Positions 8,235-16,771 of a DNA stretch of 20,807 nt are shown here, in pieces. Positions within the stretch are counted from its first letter, which is position 1, and every line of letters starts with the position of its first letter. The translations under genes were made by a program, and so were the position numbers. The notes below the pieces were generated by a model. The model was not told the origin of the DNA. It made no database searches and was given only the letters and a program-made list of their open reading frames with translations. Source of the stretch: CAMBDR01 sp046597185 (GTDB taxonomy: Bacteria > Pseudomonadota > Gammaproteobacteria > Burkholderiales > Burkholderiaceae_D); assembly GCA_046597185.1 (NCBI GenBank), contig JBKJLF010000751.1:1-20807 (forward strand). The letters run 5' to 3'.

Positions 8235-8741
8235 ATGGAAACCAACTTCAAACGCATCATCAAGCATTTGCTGTTTACCAACAGCCGACTCAAACGCGCC
8301 TTTTCTCGCGCCAGCCTTGCCAACATCGAACAAGCGATACGCTTGAGCGAAACCACGCACGGTGGCGAAATTCGTTTTGCGGTGGAAGGCGCGCTGGACG
8401 GCGCACCGCTGTTTAAAGCCCAAACCGCGCGGGAACGGGCGCTGGATCTGTTTTCGCAATTGCGTATTTGGGATACCGAAAACAACAACGGCGTGCTGAT
8501 TTATGTGCTGCTGGCCGACCGCGCGGTGGAAATTGTGGCCGACCGTGGCATCCATGCGCGGGTTGACGCGGCCACCTGGGAATCGATTTGCCGCCAGATC
8601 GAGCAAGCGTTTTTGCAAGGCGATTACCCCGGCGGTATGGTAAAGGGCATCGAGTCGGTGACGCAGGTGCTGCGCCAGCACTTCCCGACCCAGGGGCCAC
8701 GCAAGAATGAATTGCCGGATTCGCCCGTGGTGTTGGCGTGA
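8235..8741 (+). CDS. TPM-domain protein, soluble
   Basis: 168-residue second TPM-domain protein. The N-terminus (METNFKRIIKHLLF) is basic and has no signal peptide. The TPM core runs from about 27 to 150, with GEIRFAVEGALD, DTENNNGVLIYVLLADRAVE and the conserved IVADRGIHARV, then a Gly-turn DYPGGMVKGIESVT. ATG 8235 was chosen because GTAGG lies just upstream; GTG 8229 and ATG 8220 are in frame but overlap the previous gene. It is the third gene of the lemA operon, nine bases after the TPM membrane protein. The LemA, membrane TPM, soluble TPM order is common in betaproteobacteria. Biochemical role unknown. Confidence 0.92.
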   Translation: METNFKRIIKHLLFTNSRLKRAFSRASLANIEQAIRLSETTHGGEIRFAVEGALDGAPLFKAQTARERALDLFSQLRIWDTENNNGVLIYVLLADRAVEIVADRGIHARVDAATWESICRQIEQAFLQGDYPGGMVKGIESVTQVLRQHFPTQGPRKNELPDSPVVLA

Positions 8742-8780
8742 ACGCGCTGGCAAATTTTTGAATTTGCATACTATCTTTTC

Positions 8781-8795
8781 GTAAAACTGGTTTAC
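8781..8795. promoter_or_regulatory. Imperfect palindrome upstream of the response regulator
   Basis: GTAAAACTGGTTTAC is a near-symmetric 15-mer (arms GTAAA/TTTAC) in the gap before the regulator gene. It could be an operator for this or another regulator. It is short and could be chance. Confidence 0.3.
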
Positions 8796-8877
8796 CATTG
8801 ATGTATTCTTCAATTCTTTCGGCGTTTTATCATGGCAAACCCGCATCTATTGCTTCGCTATCGTTTCGGATAGTGTT

Positions 8878-9534
8878 ATGCACATATTGATTATTGAAGA
8901 TGATCTTGATCTTGGACGCGCCCTGCATGGTGCGTTAAAAGCCAACGAATTCTCCTGCGAATGGCTGCGCCGCATCGCGGATGCACCGGCATCCTTTGCC
9001 AGTGGTGCTTATGACTGCGTGTTACTGGATTTAAGCTTGCCCGATGGTGGCGGGCTGGATTTACTGATGCGCTGGCGACAGCGTGGCGTAACGATGCCGG
9101 TCATCATCATTACCGCCAAATCGGCGCTGGATGACCGGCTGGACGGGCTCAATGGTGGGGCCGATGATTATATTGTGAAGCCCTTCGCCATCCCGGAATT
9201 AATCGCCCGCATCCACGCGGTAATGCGCCGCTATGCGCAACAATCCGGCGATATTTGGGCCTTTGGCGCGCTGGAAATTGAACCGCGCCGCCACCGGGCC
9301 AGGCTGGATGGCGCTGTGCTGGATCTTTCGCCGCGTGAATTTACTTTACTGCTGGAATTGGCGCGCGAACCGGGCACGGTGGTGCCCAAGGATACGCTGG
9401 CACAGCGCATGGAACCGTTGGGGGAAGCGGTGGATTTTGCGGTGATTGAGGTGCATGTGTGCAATTTGCGCCGCAAGATTGGTGCGCAGCGCATTAAAAC
9501 CGAGCGCGGCATTGGTTATATGTTGGTGCCATGA
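8878..9534 (+). CDS. OmpR-family response regulator (QseB/PmrA-like)
   Basis: 218-residue two-component regulator. Receiver domain at 1-118: acidic pocket E7-D8-D9, phospho-acceptor D51 in VLLDLSLPDG, T79 in IIITAKS, and K101 in DDYIVKPF, all expected residues present. The winged-helix DNA-binding domain spans about 126-218 (LSPREFTLLLELARE; VIEVHVCNLRRKIG; IKTERGIGYMLVP). The short Met-His N-terminus and C-terminal motifs fit the QseB/PmrA/TctD branch. It is not followed by its kinase but by a TPM-tail scar and a diguanylate cyclase gene. The likely partner kinases are encoded at 12608-15375, behind a truncated second copy of this gene. Confidence 0.94.
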   Translation: MHILIIEDDLDLGRALHGALKANEFSCEWLRRIADAPASFASGAYDCVLLDLSLPDGGGLDLLMRWRQRGVTMPVIIITAKSALDDRLDGLNGGADDYIVKPFAIPELIARIHAVMRRYAQQSGDIWAFGALEIEPRRHRARLDGAVLDLSPREFTLLLELAREPGTVVPKDTLAQRMEPLGEAVDFAVIEVHVCNLRRKIGAQRIKTERGIGYMLVP

Positions 9535-9590
9535 GGGTGGCAGCGGTGACGGTGACAGCAGTTTTGGCGGCGGCGCGTCGGGAAAATGGT
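9535..9590 (+). repeat. Copy of the TPM-gene 3' tail behind the response regulator
   Basis: Just after the regulator stop, DNA resembling the last codons of the TPM gene appears: CAGTTTTGGCGGCGGC and GGAAAATGG are shared with 8190-8223, and translation gives DSSFGGGASGKW versus GGSFGGGGASGKW. It is not part of an intact gene. It looks like the scar of a past duplication or recombination, possibly guided by the GGTGGCGGCGG-type repeats present in both places. Confidence 0.65.
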
Positions 9591-9730
9591 CATCGATTGC
9601 ACCGCAGCCAACACAATGCAGTACAATTGCCTGTCGGGACCATGCAAAGGACTCATGCTACCTTGGCTTTTTACTGACCGTGCCACTTGCGCCATAGCGC
9701 TCAAGACATGTATTTCAGAAAGGACAAACA

Positions 9731-12268
9731 TTGAATCCGAATCCCACTCTCGCTGCCCCAGCCCCGGCAGCTCGTACGCAACATTGGCATGATCTGCCAA
9801 CCTTGCTTGGACTGTTGTTGCTTGGCCTCGGTCTGGAGGTCATCGCCGGTTGGCTGCTGCAAGTGCGCGCGATGGTGGAAATTCGGGTCGGGCTGGTGGC
9901 CATGGTGTTCAATACCGCCCTGTGCTTCACCCTCTCCGGCCTGGCACTGGCCCTGCCCGGCTTGCTTAAGCGCCCCCTGGTGCGCTTGCAAACGGCGATT
10001 GGTGTACTACTGATTGGCTTGCCTTTACTTATCTTGCTAGAACATCTGTTGGATACCAGCCTTGGAATCGACTGGGCTTTTCTCCATACCTGGTTACATG
10101 ACGGCAATACCCGCCCCGGCCGGCTGGCCCCCAATACCGCCATCGGTTTCATGCTAACCGGTAGCTGCCTGATCCTGGTCAACCGGATTACCACCCGCTG
10201 GCGCGAAATTCTGTTTCAAGTGAATACGTTTTCCCTGTTGGCCGTCGGTTTGACGGGTTTGATTGGTTATTTATTATCACCCGACCAACTATTCGGTTGG
10301 GCCCGCTCTGCGCGCATGGCGCTGCATACCGCCAGCGGCATGATACTTCTGGCGCTGGCGCTATGGGGCAGTTGGCACCATCAGCGCGGAAAACAGACAT
10401 ACGGTTTTTTGGGGCTGGATGAAAAAATCGGCTTCATGAGCGCGGCAGTGATGTGTGTGGTGGCACTGGTGGCCGGGTTAACCGGATTTGTGCTGCAACA
10501 ATCGATTCTGGAAGCATCGCAACGCGATAAATTACAATTTCGCCTCAATGGCCAACTTGGCATGTTACAGGTGTCGCTGGCCCAAGCCCAGCACCAAGCC
10601 ACCCGCGCGGCGCAAGATGAGCGCTGGCACGCCGCAGCACAAGCGCGGGTACAAGCCTGGCCAGGCCAGGCCGCCAAGCCCGCCCAGTCTGGTTCATGGC
10701 CAGAATTTGATGCCTTATTGCGCCATGGTTTTGTCAGCGCACAACTGGCTTTACCGGATGGAACGGTTATCTATGCAACCGGGCAACCGATGCACGCCAA
10801 TGCCACCCGACTCAGCTTACCCGGCTACAACGACCGCCAGGTCAGCCTGGTGTGGGATGGCAGCCTGAGCCTGCGCTCCAGCCTGCCCTTAACAAAAAAC
10901 GGCGTGGTATTTTCCACGCTGACCCTGGCGCAGGCCATGCCTGGCATTCAAAGCCTGATGTTTGATTTGCGTGGCCTGGGTTCCACCGGAGAAGTCATGC
11001 TGTGTGCCGCCCAACTGGTGCGCGCCAAGTGGGTAACTTGCCTGCCATCGGGGCGTCAGGCGCAGCCATTCCAACTTGGGCCGGGCCAAATAGCAAATGT
11101 AGGTGGCCAAACCATACCCGTCAGCAAAGCCATTGCGGGCCAGAGTGGTTTGGATACCGCAATCGACTACCGGGGCAAAAATGTGTTGGCCGCGTATGCC
11201 CCGGTGGCCCCCAATCTTGGCCTAGTGGTCAAGCAACAAAGTGCCGAACTGTACGGCATCATTCGCAATCAACTTGGATTATTAATTCTCTTGCTGCTCT
11301 TTTTGCTGCTATCGGGCACGATCGTCATGCGCTCGCTAATTCGCCCCCTGGTGCAACGCCTGCGCGCCTCAGAAACCCAGGCACGCGAGCAGCGGCTGGA
11401 AATCAATACCGTGCTGGAGAGTGTGGGTGAAGGGATTATGACCATAAATGAAGCGGGCAATATCGAATCCTACAATTTGGCGGCGGCTAACATTTTCGGG
11501 TATACCGCCCAGGAAGTGATCGGCCAATCGCTCACCATGCTGATGCCGGAAGAATTACGGCAAGCGCACAGAACCGGTTTGCAGCGCTATCTGGAGAGCG
11601 GCATTGCGCGCGTGATAGGGCAAGCTGCGCTAGAAATGGTGGGCCAGCACAAAAGCGGTGAGCGCTTCACGCTGGAACTGACGGTGAATGAAATTCGTTA
11701 TGAAGCGCGGCGCATTTTCGTGGGCGTGGTGCGCGACATTACCGAACGCCGGCGCACCGAAGAAAAGCTGATATTTTTGGCACAATACGACATCCTGACC
11801 GGTTTGCCCAATCGCGCTTTATTCATGGATCGCCTGTGCGGCGCGATGTTGCGCGCCAGCCGCAGCCGCACTGCGCTGGCCGTGATGTTTTTGGATCTGG
11901 ACGGTTTCAAGGCAGTCAACGATACCTTGGGCCACCATAGCGGCGACGAATTATTGCGCAAATTTGGCGAGCGATTATCGTTGGCGGTGCGCAAGAGTGA
12001 TTCGGTTGCGCGCCTGGCGGGGGATGAATTTACCGTCATTTTGGAAGGGTTGAACCAACCGGAAAACGATACCCGCGAAGTGGCCGAAAAAATTATCAAT
12101 GCCATGCAACAGCATTTTGATCTGGGTGAGCATCAAGTCAAGGTCACCACCAGCATTGGCCTGGCGATTCACCAGAGTGGCGAAGCTGATTTAAATGAAT
12201 TATTGCGGCGCGCCGATGATGCAATGTATCGGGCCAAACAGCGCGGTAAAAATTGTTGGTGCGATTGA
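9731..12268 (+). CDS. Membrane diguanylate cyclase with PAS and GGDEF domains
   Basis: 845-residue c-di-GMP synthase. Start TTG 9731, with AGGAC seven bases upstream. The N-terminal half holds about six membrane segments (about 23-214; RLAPNTAIGFML is typical of MASE-like sensor regions) and another at about 233-256. A periplasmic region (257-510) is closed by a TM at about 515-536. A PAS domain follows at about 558-672 (ESVGEGIMTINEAGNIESYN to VVRDITERRR). The GGDEF domain at about 682-842 has DILTGLPNR, DLDGFKAVNDTLGH and signature AGDEF (763-767), a variant usually still active, plus an RxxD inhibitory site (R754-D757). There is no EAL domain. The gene sits between the regulator and the truncated regulator copy, so it interrupts what appears to have been a regulator-kinase operon. 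It may be functionally linked to that system. Confidence 0.93.
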   Translation: MNPNPTLAAPAPAARTQHWHDLPTLLGLLLLGLGLEVIAGWLLQVRAMVEIRVGLVAMVFNTALCFTLSGLALALPGLLKRPLVRLQTAIGVLLIGLPLLILLEHLLDTSLGIDWAFLHTWLHDGNTRPGRLAPNTAIGFMLTGSCLILVNRITTRWREILFQVNTFSLLAVGLTGLIGYLLSPDQLFGWARSARMALHTASGMILLALALWGSWHHQRGKQTYGFLGLDEKIGFMSAAVMCVVALVAGLTGFVLQQSILEASQRDKLQFRLNGQLGMLQVSLAQAQHQATRAAQDERWHAAAQARVQAWPGQAAKPAQSGSWPEFDALLRHGFVSAQLALPDGTVIYATGQPMHANATRLSLPGYNDRQVSLVWDGSLSLRSSLPLTKNGVVFSTLTLAQAMPGIQSLMFDLRGLGSTGEVMLCAAQLVRAKWVTCLPSGRQAQPFQLGPGQIANVGGQTIPVSKAIAGQSGLDTAIDYRGKNVLAAYAPVAPNLGLVVKQQSAELYGIIRNQLGLLILLLLFLLLSGTIVMRSLIRPLVQRLRASETQAREQRLEINTVLESVGEGIMTINEAGNIESYNLAAANIFGYTAQEVIGQSLTMLMPEELRQAHRTGLQRYLESGIARVIGQAALEMVGQHKSGERFTLELTVNEIRYEARRIFVGVVRDITERRRTEEKLIFLAQYDILTGLPNRALFMDRLCGAMLRASRSRTALAVMFLDLDGFKAVNDTLGHHSGDELLRKFGERLSLAVRKSDSVARLAGDEFTVILEGLNQPENDTREVAEKIINAMQQHFDLGEHQVKVTTSIGLAIHQSGEADLNELLRRADDAMYRAKQRGKNCWCD

Positions 12269-12336
12269 TGCCGTGTCCTTGGGCCACTTGCTCAAAAAAC
12301 GCGCACCATGAAGACCCCATCGCTTTGGATAATGTC

Positions 12337-12594
12337 ATGCACATATTGATTATTGAAGATGATCTTGACCTTGGGCGCGCGCTGCAATCGCCGCGTGAAT
12401 TTAATTTGCTGCTGGAATTGGCGCGCGAACCGGGCGCAGTGGTGCCCAAGGACACGCTGGCACAGCGCATGGAACCTTTGGGCGCGGCGGTGGATTTTGC
12501 CGTGATTGAGGTGCATGCGTGCAACTTGCGCCGTAAAATTGGCGCGCAGCGGATTAAAACCGAGCGCGGCATTGGTTATATATTGGTGCCATGA
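12337..12594 (+). CDS. Receiver-less response regulator copy (in-frame internal deletion)
   Basis: 85-residue open frame. Residues 1-16 (MHILIIEDDLDLGRAL) match the start of the regulator at 8878 exactly, and residues 18-85 match its last 68 residues with few changes. A block of 399 bases (133 codons) covering nearly all of the receiver (D51, T79, K101) and the first strands of the winged-helix domain is gone, in frame. The upstream 18 bases also match (14 of 18). It still has the helix-turn-helix and wing but no phosphorylation site. Its stop overlaps the Shine-Dalgarno of the next kinase gene (GAGGGTGG). It could be a decayed copy, an unregulated mini DNA-binding protein, or a translated leader that couples kinase translation. 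The missing strands make an unstable fold likely. Confidence 0.7.
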   Translation: MHILIIEDDLDLGRALQSPREFNLLLELAREPGAVVPKDTLAQRMEPLGAAVDFAVIEVHACNLRRKIGAQRIKTERGIGYILVP

Positions 12595-12607
12595 GGGTGG
12601 CGGCGGC

Positions 12608-13990
12608 ATGATGATGGCAACAATTCGGCAGCGCTTTGGCCCCAGTCTGGCGCGGCGGGTGTTTTTAGCGATTATTATCTCAAATATGATTGTTATTGGT
12701 TTTTATACCATTAAAATAATAATTATCCATCAAAATGTTGATCTAGGTCCAGGTATGCTGTGGGTAGGACGAGGCAGTTATCGTTTAAACGAACTCATCA
12801 CCGAACCAGAAGCGCGCGCATTTGGCGCAGCTTGGAGCAAAGGTTTTTTCTGCCCGCTGCAATGCACTACCCAGGTGTGGACACACGATGGCAGACCCAT
12901 TTACAGCGATAGGAAATGGGCAGATGGGGTTCCGTTCATTGGCGCGAACGGCAAAGCGAGCAGGATCGTCATCAACGGTGAAAACTACGACCTGTTCCGG
13001 CATGACGGGCCGCGCTGGTCCTTGCGTATGGCCTGGCGTGTGCGGAGCTTTTCCAATCTGGCGGTTGATGTCGCCACCCATGCACAGCACTACCTGCCAA
13101 TCCTGACTTCTTTCTTATTCTTAATACTGCCACTTTGGTTTGCCGTCCGGCGTGGTTTATTGCCACTGCAATCACTCGCCACCCATCTTGGCCGTCGCGA
13201 AGCGAGAGACCTGACGCCGCTCAATTTCACTACGCCGTATCGCGAAATCAAGCCGCTGGTAGCAGCGCTGGACGGCTTGTTAGCGCAATTGCGCGGCAAG
13301 GTGCAGCGCGAATATGCGTTCTTGCAAGATGCGACCCATGAGTTGCGCACACCAATTGCGGTCATTTCGGCCCAGGCGCATATATTGGCCAAGGCTGCCA
13401 CGCCCTTGGCACAGCAGGCGGCAAAACAGCAGATCGAGCATGCGCTGGCACGCAGTGCGCATTTGATTGCGCAATTAGCTGAATTGGCGCGGGTTGACAC
13501 GCAAGCGCCGCCAGAAAACCAGGTGCTTGATGTGGTGCAGTTGGTCAAACTCGATTTGATGCAAATGGATCAAGCGGCAAAAGCGCGGCAAATGGCCGTG
13601 CTGCTGGATGCGCCTGTTGCACTGTTGCACCCGTTGGAGCGTAATACCTTCCAATCGATTTTGCACAATCTGGTCAGCAATGCCATCCGTTACGCTCGGG
13701 TGGGTGATATGATCGTGGTGACACTCAAGCAAGAGGGCCGCAGTTTGCGCTTAAGCGTTGCCGACGACGGGCCGGGCATTAGCGCGGATCAACGCGAACA
13801 GGTGTTTGAACGCTTTTACCGTGGCCTGGGCCATGAAGCATCCGGCTCAGGCTTGGGTTTGTCCATTGTGCGGCAAGCGGCGGTACGCCTGAACGCCACC
13901 GTCGAACTTGGTGCAGGATTGGGGGGACAAGGCTGCTGCTTTTCGGTGTTGATTCCAGATCCGACAGACAAATCCGGGGCAATGCGATGA
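12608..13990 (+). CDS. Sensor histidine kinase (intact)
   Basis: 460-residue membrane kinase. TM1 at about 17-40; periplasmic sensor at about 41-158, with the motif YDLFRHDGPRWSLRMA (127-142) shared with the next kinase and CPLQC; TM2 at about 163-181; HAMP-like linker to about 235. HisKA domain: H-box FLQDATHELRTPIAV with phospho-acceptor H244. HATPase domain: N-box HNLVSNAIRYARVGD (N358), G1/F boxes DDGPGI and ERFYRG, and G2 SGSGLGLSIVR. ATG 12608 is the first of three Met codons and follows GAGGGTGG, which overlaps the stop of the receiver-less regulator. It overlaps the next kinase by four bases (ATGA). The likely target is the full regulator at 8878. The PmrB/QseC branch is plausible; the signal is unknown. 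Confidence 0.93.
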   Translation: MMMATIRQRFGPSLARRVFLAIIISNMIVIGFYTIKIIIIHQNVDLGPGMLWVGRGSYRLNELITEPEARAFGAAWSKGFFCPLQCTTQVWTHDGRPIYSDRKWADGVPFIGANGKASRIVINGENYDLFRHDGPRWSLRMAWRVRSFSNLAVDVATHAQHYLPILTSFLFLILPLWFAVRRGLLPLQSLATHLGRREARDLTPLNFTTPYREIKPLVAALDGLLAQLRGKVQREYAFLQDATHELRTPIAVISAQAHILAKAATPLAQQAAKQQIEHALARSAHLIAQLAELARVDTQAPPENQVLDVVQLVKLDLMQMDQAAKARQMAVLLDAPVALLHPLERNTFQSILHNLVSNAIRYARVGDMIVVTLKQEGRSLRLSVADDGPGISADQREQVFERFYRGLGHEASGSGLGLSIVRQAAVRLNATVELGAGLGGQGCCFSVLIPDPTDKSGAMR

Positions 13991-15375
13991 AAAGCGCGGT
14001 GGCGCCCAGCGTGATTAGCCCCAGCCTGACGGGCCGGATCTTTGGCCCGATTGTGATCGCCAATATCGCCGCCTGGTTGGTCATATTAACCATCAACATA
14101 CTTGGCGAAGCGACCATCGATATTTGGCACCGAACCTCCGAAGTACAGCATCGCGGTGAGATCATCGAAACCTGCGCTACGGAACAGGAAGCGATCATGA
14201 CGGCCAAGGTTATCGCCGTGCTGTATGAATGGTCACCCGATGTGCCTATTTTGTTTGAATTATGGAGCCATGATAATCGGCGGCTATTCTTTAATCAGAA
14301 AAAAATCACCTTTACCTACTCGCCCCTGATGGGTGATCCGCAAAAAGTGACGCAGGTCGTCGCGAACGGCAAAAAATACAATCTGATCCGGCACGATGGT
14401 CGTCGTTGGTCGCTACGTGTTGCGATACCGCAGCCCTTGCAGCCGCTGCATGAATACATTGCCGAGTTCGCCACCGCCCCCACATTTTTATCGCCATTGG
14501 CAATCTCATTTTCTGCACTGTTGCTGCTGCTGTGGCTGGCGGTGACACGCGGCTTAATGCCGCTGCGCTTGCTGACCCGGCACGTGGCCGAGCGCCCGGC
14601 CACCGACCTGTCGCCGCTCAATGTCGCCATCAAGAATGCCGAATTAAAACCGATGGCGGCGGCGCTGGATGCGATGATGCTGCAACTCAAGGCAAGTGTT
14701 GAGCGCGAACAGTCTTTTATCCAGCACGCGGGGCAACAACTGCACATGCCGATGGCGCAGATTACGGCGCTGGTGCAAATCTTGGCAAGTGATGCAAGCG
14801 CCCAGGACAAACAGCTTGCCGAGCAGCAAATTGACGAGGTGATTGCGCGCACCTCGCATTTGATCCAGCAATTGCTGGAAATGGCGCGGGTTGACGGTCT
14901 CCCGGCGCAAGATAAACAGATGGTGGATGTGGCGCAACTGGTTCGGCTGCATTTGGCAAAAAGCATACCCGGCGCACGGGCCAGACAAATCGCCCTGACG
15001 CTGGAAGCCGCGCAAATTTTGCCGCATTACATGGAGCGCAACAGCTTCCAGTTAATTCTTCACAACTTGCTCGACAATGCGATTCGTTACGGGCGCGTTG
15101 GCGGCATGGTTGAAGTCGAGTTGAAAAAAGATGGCGAGAGCCTGCTGCTGAGTGTAGCCGACGACGGGTCGGGGATTGCGGTTGAAGAGCGGGAGCAGGT
15201 ATTTGAACGCTTTTACCGTGGCGCGGGCAGCGATACCCTCGGTGCCGGGCTGGGTTTGGCGATTGCGCGCGAGGCCGCCAAGCGCATGGGGGCGACGGTG
15301 GAAATTCTGGACGGCTTGCAGGGCCAGGGCTGCCGCTTTTTGGTGCGGGTGCAGGGTGAAAATGCCATTAATTAA
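13987..15375 (+). CDS. Histidine kinase-like protein lacking the phospho-acceptor His
   Basis: 462-residue paralogue of the preceding kinase. TM1 at about 20-40; periplasmic domain with matching YNLIRHDGRRWSLRVA (131-146); TM2 at about 168-187; HAMP to about 240. The H-box is degenerate: FIQHAGQQLHMPMAQI aligns with FLQDATHELRTPIAV, so the catalytic His is Gln250 (CAA, 14734-14736), the following Glu is Gln, and Arg-Thr is His-Met. The ATP-binding domain keeps its motifs: HNLLDNAIRYGRVGG, DDGSGI, FERFYRG and LGAGLGLAIAR. His residues three positions either side of Q250 are unlikely substitutes. Known options for such pseudokinases are heterodimer partner, allosteric sensor or phosphatase-type modulator; which applies is unknown. 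The ATGA overlap with the intact kinase suggests coupled production. Confidence 0.88.
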   Translation: MKSAVAPSVISPSLTGRIFGPIVIANIAAWLVILTINILGEATIDIWHRTSEVQHRGEIIETCATEQEAIMTAKVIAVLYEWSPDVPILFELWSHDNRRLFFNQKKITFTYSPLMGDPQKVTQVVANGKKYNLIRHDGRRWSLRVAIPQPLQPLHEYIAEFATAPTFLSPLAISFSALLLLLWLAVTRGLMPLRLLTRHVAERPATDLSPLNVAIKNAELKPMAAALDAMMLQLKASVEREQSFIQHAGQQLHMPMAQITALVQILASDASAQDKQLAEQQIDEVIARTSHLIQQLLEMARVDGLPAQDKQMVDVAQLVRLHLAKSIPGARARQIALTLEAAQILPHYMERNSFQLILHNLLDNAIRYGRVGGMVEVELKKDGESLLLSVADDGSGIAVEEREQVFERFYRGAGSDTLGAGLGLAIAREAAKRMGATVEILDGLQGQGCRFLVRVQGENAIN

Positions 15376-15639
15376 AATAAAAACAATAATAAAATTATTT
15401 TAACCACTACGAGTTACTTGTGACGAATACACAACACAATCTTAATTTTATATTAATATTAAAAGCGTATATTTAAACCATTACACAATGATTGATTTTA
15501 CACACTGTTGTTTTATATAAATACATTTAATCAGTACTGATATTCAATATCAAGCAAAACAAGACAGTGTTTTATTCGCTAGCTGGCTCCTTCTTGGCGT
15601 AAAAGTCAGCATTCAAAAATTACATCAGAGGATGAAAAT
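15376..15639 (+). promoter_or_regulatory. 5' leader and promoter region of collagen-like gene 1
   Basis: AT-rich 264-base gap. A possible sigma-70 promoter is TTGATT (15492-15497), 16 bases, TATATA (15514-15519). At 15539-15551 GATATTCAATATC is a near-perfect palindrome. The stretch from about 15440 to the start codon resembles the leader of the second collagen-like gene (about 19740-19957), including TATTCAATATCAAGC, GTTTTATTCGCTA and the final GAGGATGA before the ATG. Shared upstream DNA suggests common control of the two paralogues. Confidence 0.6.
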
Positions 15640-16746
15640 ATGCATTTAAATATGAAAAGAGTATTAATTTCCAGCGCCATTGCTTCATGTTTGGCACCGT
15701 TTTCCATGAATAGCTTTGCCGTTGATGCACCTGTTGCCGGCGATACCTATATCAGCAGTGTTACACCGAGCCAGAACTTTGGTGTTGCGCCGGAATTGAT
15801 TGTGGATGCAGGGCATGATTCGTATATTCGAGTCAATCTTGCCACCTTACCGCCCGGCACGACAGGGGCGCAAATTAGCAAAGCGACGATGTTGTTATGG
15901 GTTAATCGAATTAGTTCCACAGGGCTGATTAATGTGTTGCCGGTGACGAGTGCCTGGGATGAAAGCACTCTCAATGCGCAAGTGCTGCCCAGCGCGGGGG
16001 CGGTGGTGAGTTCGGTGCGGATCGATCCGACCAGTTTAAATTAATATGTGGTGATTGATTTGACTTCGATTGTGAAGATTTGGGCTGACTTTCCGGCGCA
16101 AAACTTTGGTGTGGTTTTGCAGGCAACCACAGCGGGTGGGTTACCGCTCACCAAACCGATTGCCGATTCATCAGCGCCTATTTTGCCGGGTATTGTTGGG
16201 GTTGCCTTTAATAGTAAAGAAGCGCCAAACGACCATGCCGGGTTATTGGATATTACCTTACAAGCAGGAATCGGCAATACAGGGCCAAGCGGCCCCACTG
16301 GCGCAACAGGCGTAGCCGGTTATAGCGGGTGCCAAGGGGATGACAGGGGCAACTGGCGCAGCAGGCGTGGCTGGTGCCAAGGGGGCAACAGGTGCGCAAG
16401 GGCCAGTGGGGCAATTGGGCCGAAAGACGAAAAAGGTGACATTGGCTTAACTGGTGTTAAAGGTGATGTTGGCCCGCAGGGGGCACCAGCTAATTTTTCA
16501 TCCTGCAAAGTTATTACAAGCCCCACAGGGAGTAGCTCGCCAACTTATGGATTTGGTTCTATTGCGCAATGTGGTGCAGGCTCTTTTGCGATGGGTGGTG
16601 CATGTATCGTCCATAACAGTGCTGCCGGCACAAACACCAGAATTATTGCTGATGGACTAGGCAGACCAGTTGCATTTGAATGCATTTTAACCCAATTTAA
16701 TTCAAATATTGATACTGTTTATGCACAAGCAATATGTTGTAATTAG
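15640..16746 (+). pseudogene. DNRLRE/collagen-like surface protein 1, broken
   Basis: A signal peptide (about 1-28, ending NSFAVDA) leads into a DNRLRE-type domain (DTYISSVTPSQNFG; SYIRVNLATLPPGTTGAQIS; LLWVN). At codon 135 (16042-16044) is TAA; the second copy has CAA (Gln135) at the aligned codon, so one C-to-T change stopped this gene. Beyond it the frame continues (YVVIDLTSIVKIWADFPAQN) into a collagen-like Gly-X-Y tract. Within the tract, 16328 to about 16420 reads Gly-X-Y only in the +1 frame (GAKGMTGATGAAGVAGAKG), then returns to the original frame (GDIGLTGVKGDVGPQGAP): two compensating indels. A Cys-containing C-terminal domain ends at 16746. As read, only a 134-residue fragment is made. 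The product was probably an exported or surface fibre. Shine-Dalgarno GAGGATG precedes ATG 15640. Confidence 0.8.
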
Positions 16747-16771
16747 CTGCTTGGAATTTATAAAAAGGTAA

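Noticed and set aside
8139..8846. 235-codon minus-strand open frame with a Pro-rich end
   Set aside because: Antisense shadow of the TPM genes; the Pro-rich end is the complement of Gly codons.
12253..12336. Longer start for the truncated regulator (in-frame ATG 12253)
   Set aside because: Residues before MHILIIEDD have no counterpart in the full regulator, and the flanking DNA matches the full copy's upstream region.
12506..12607. Upstream start for the first kinase
   Set aside because: Would read through the regulator fragment in another frame; ATG 12608 has a proper Shine-Dalgarno.
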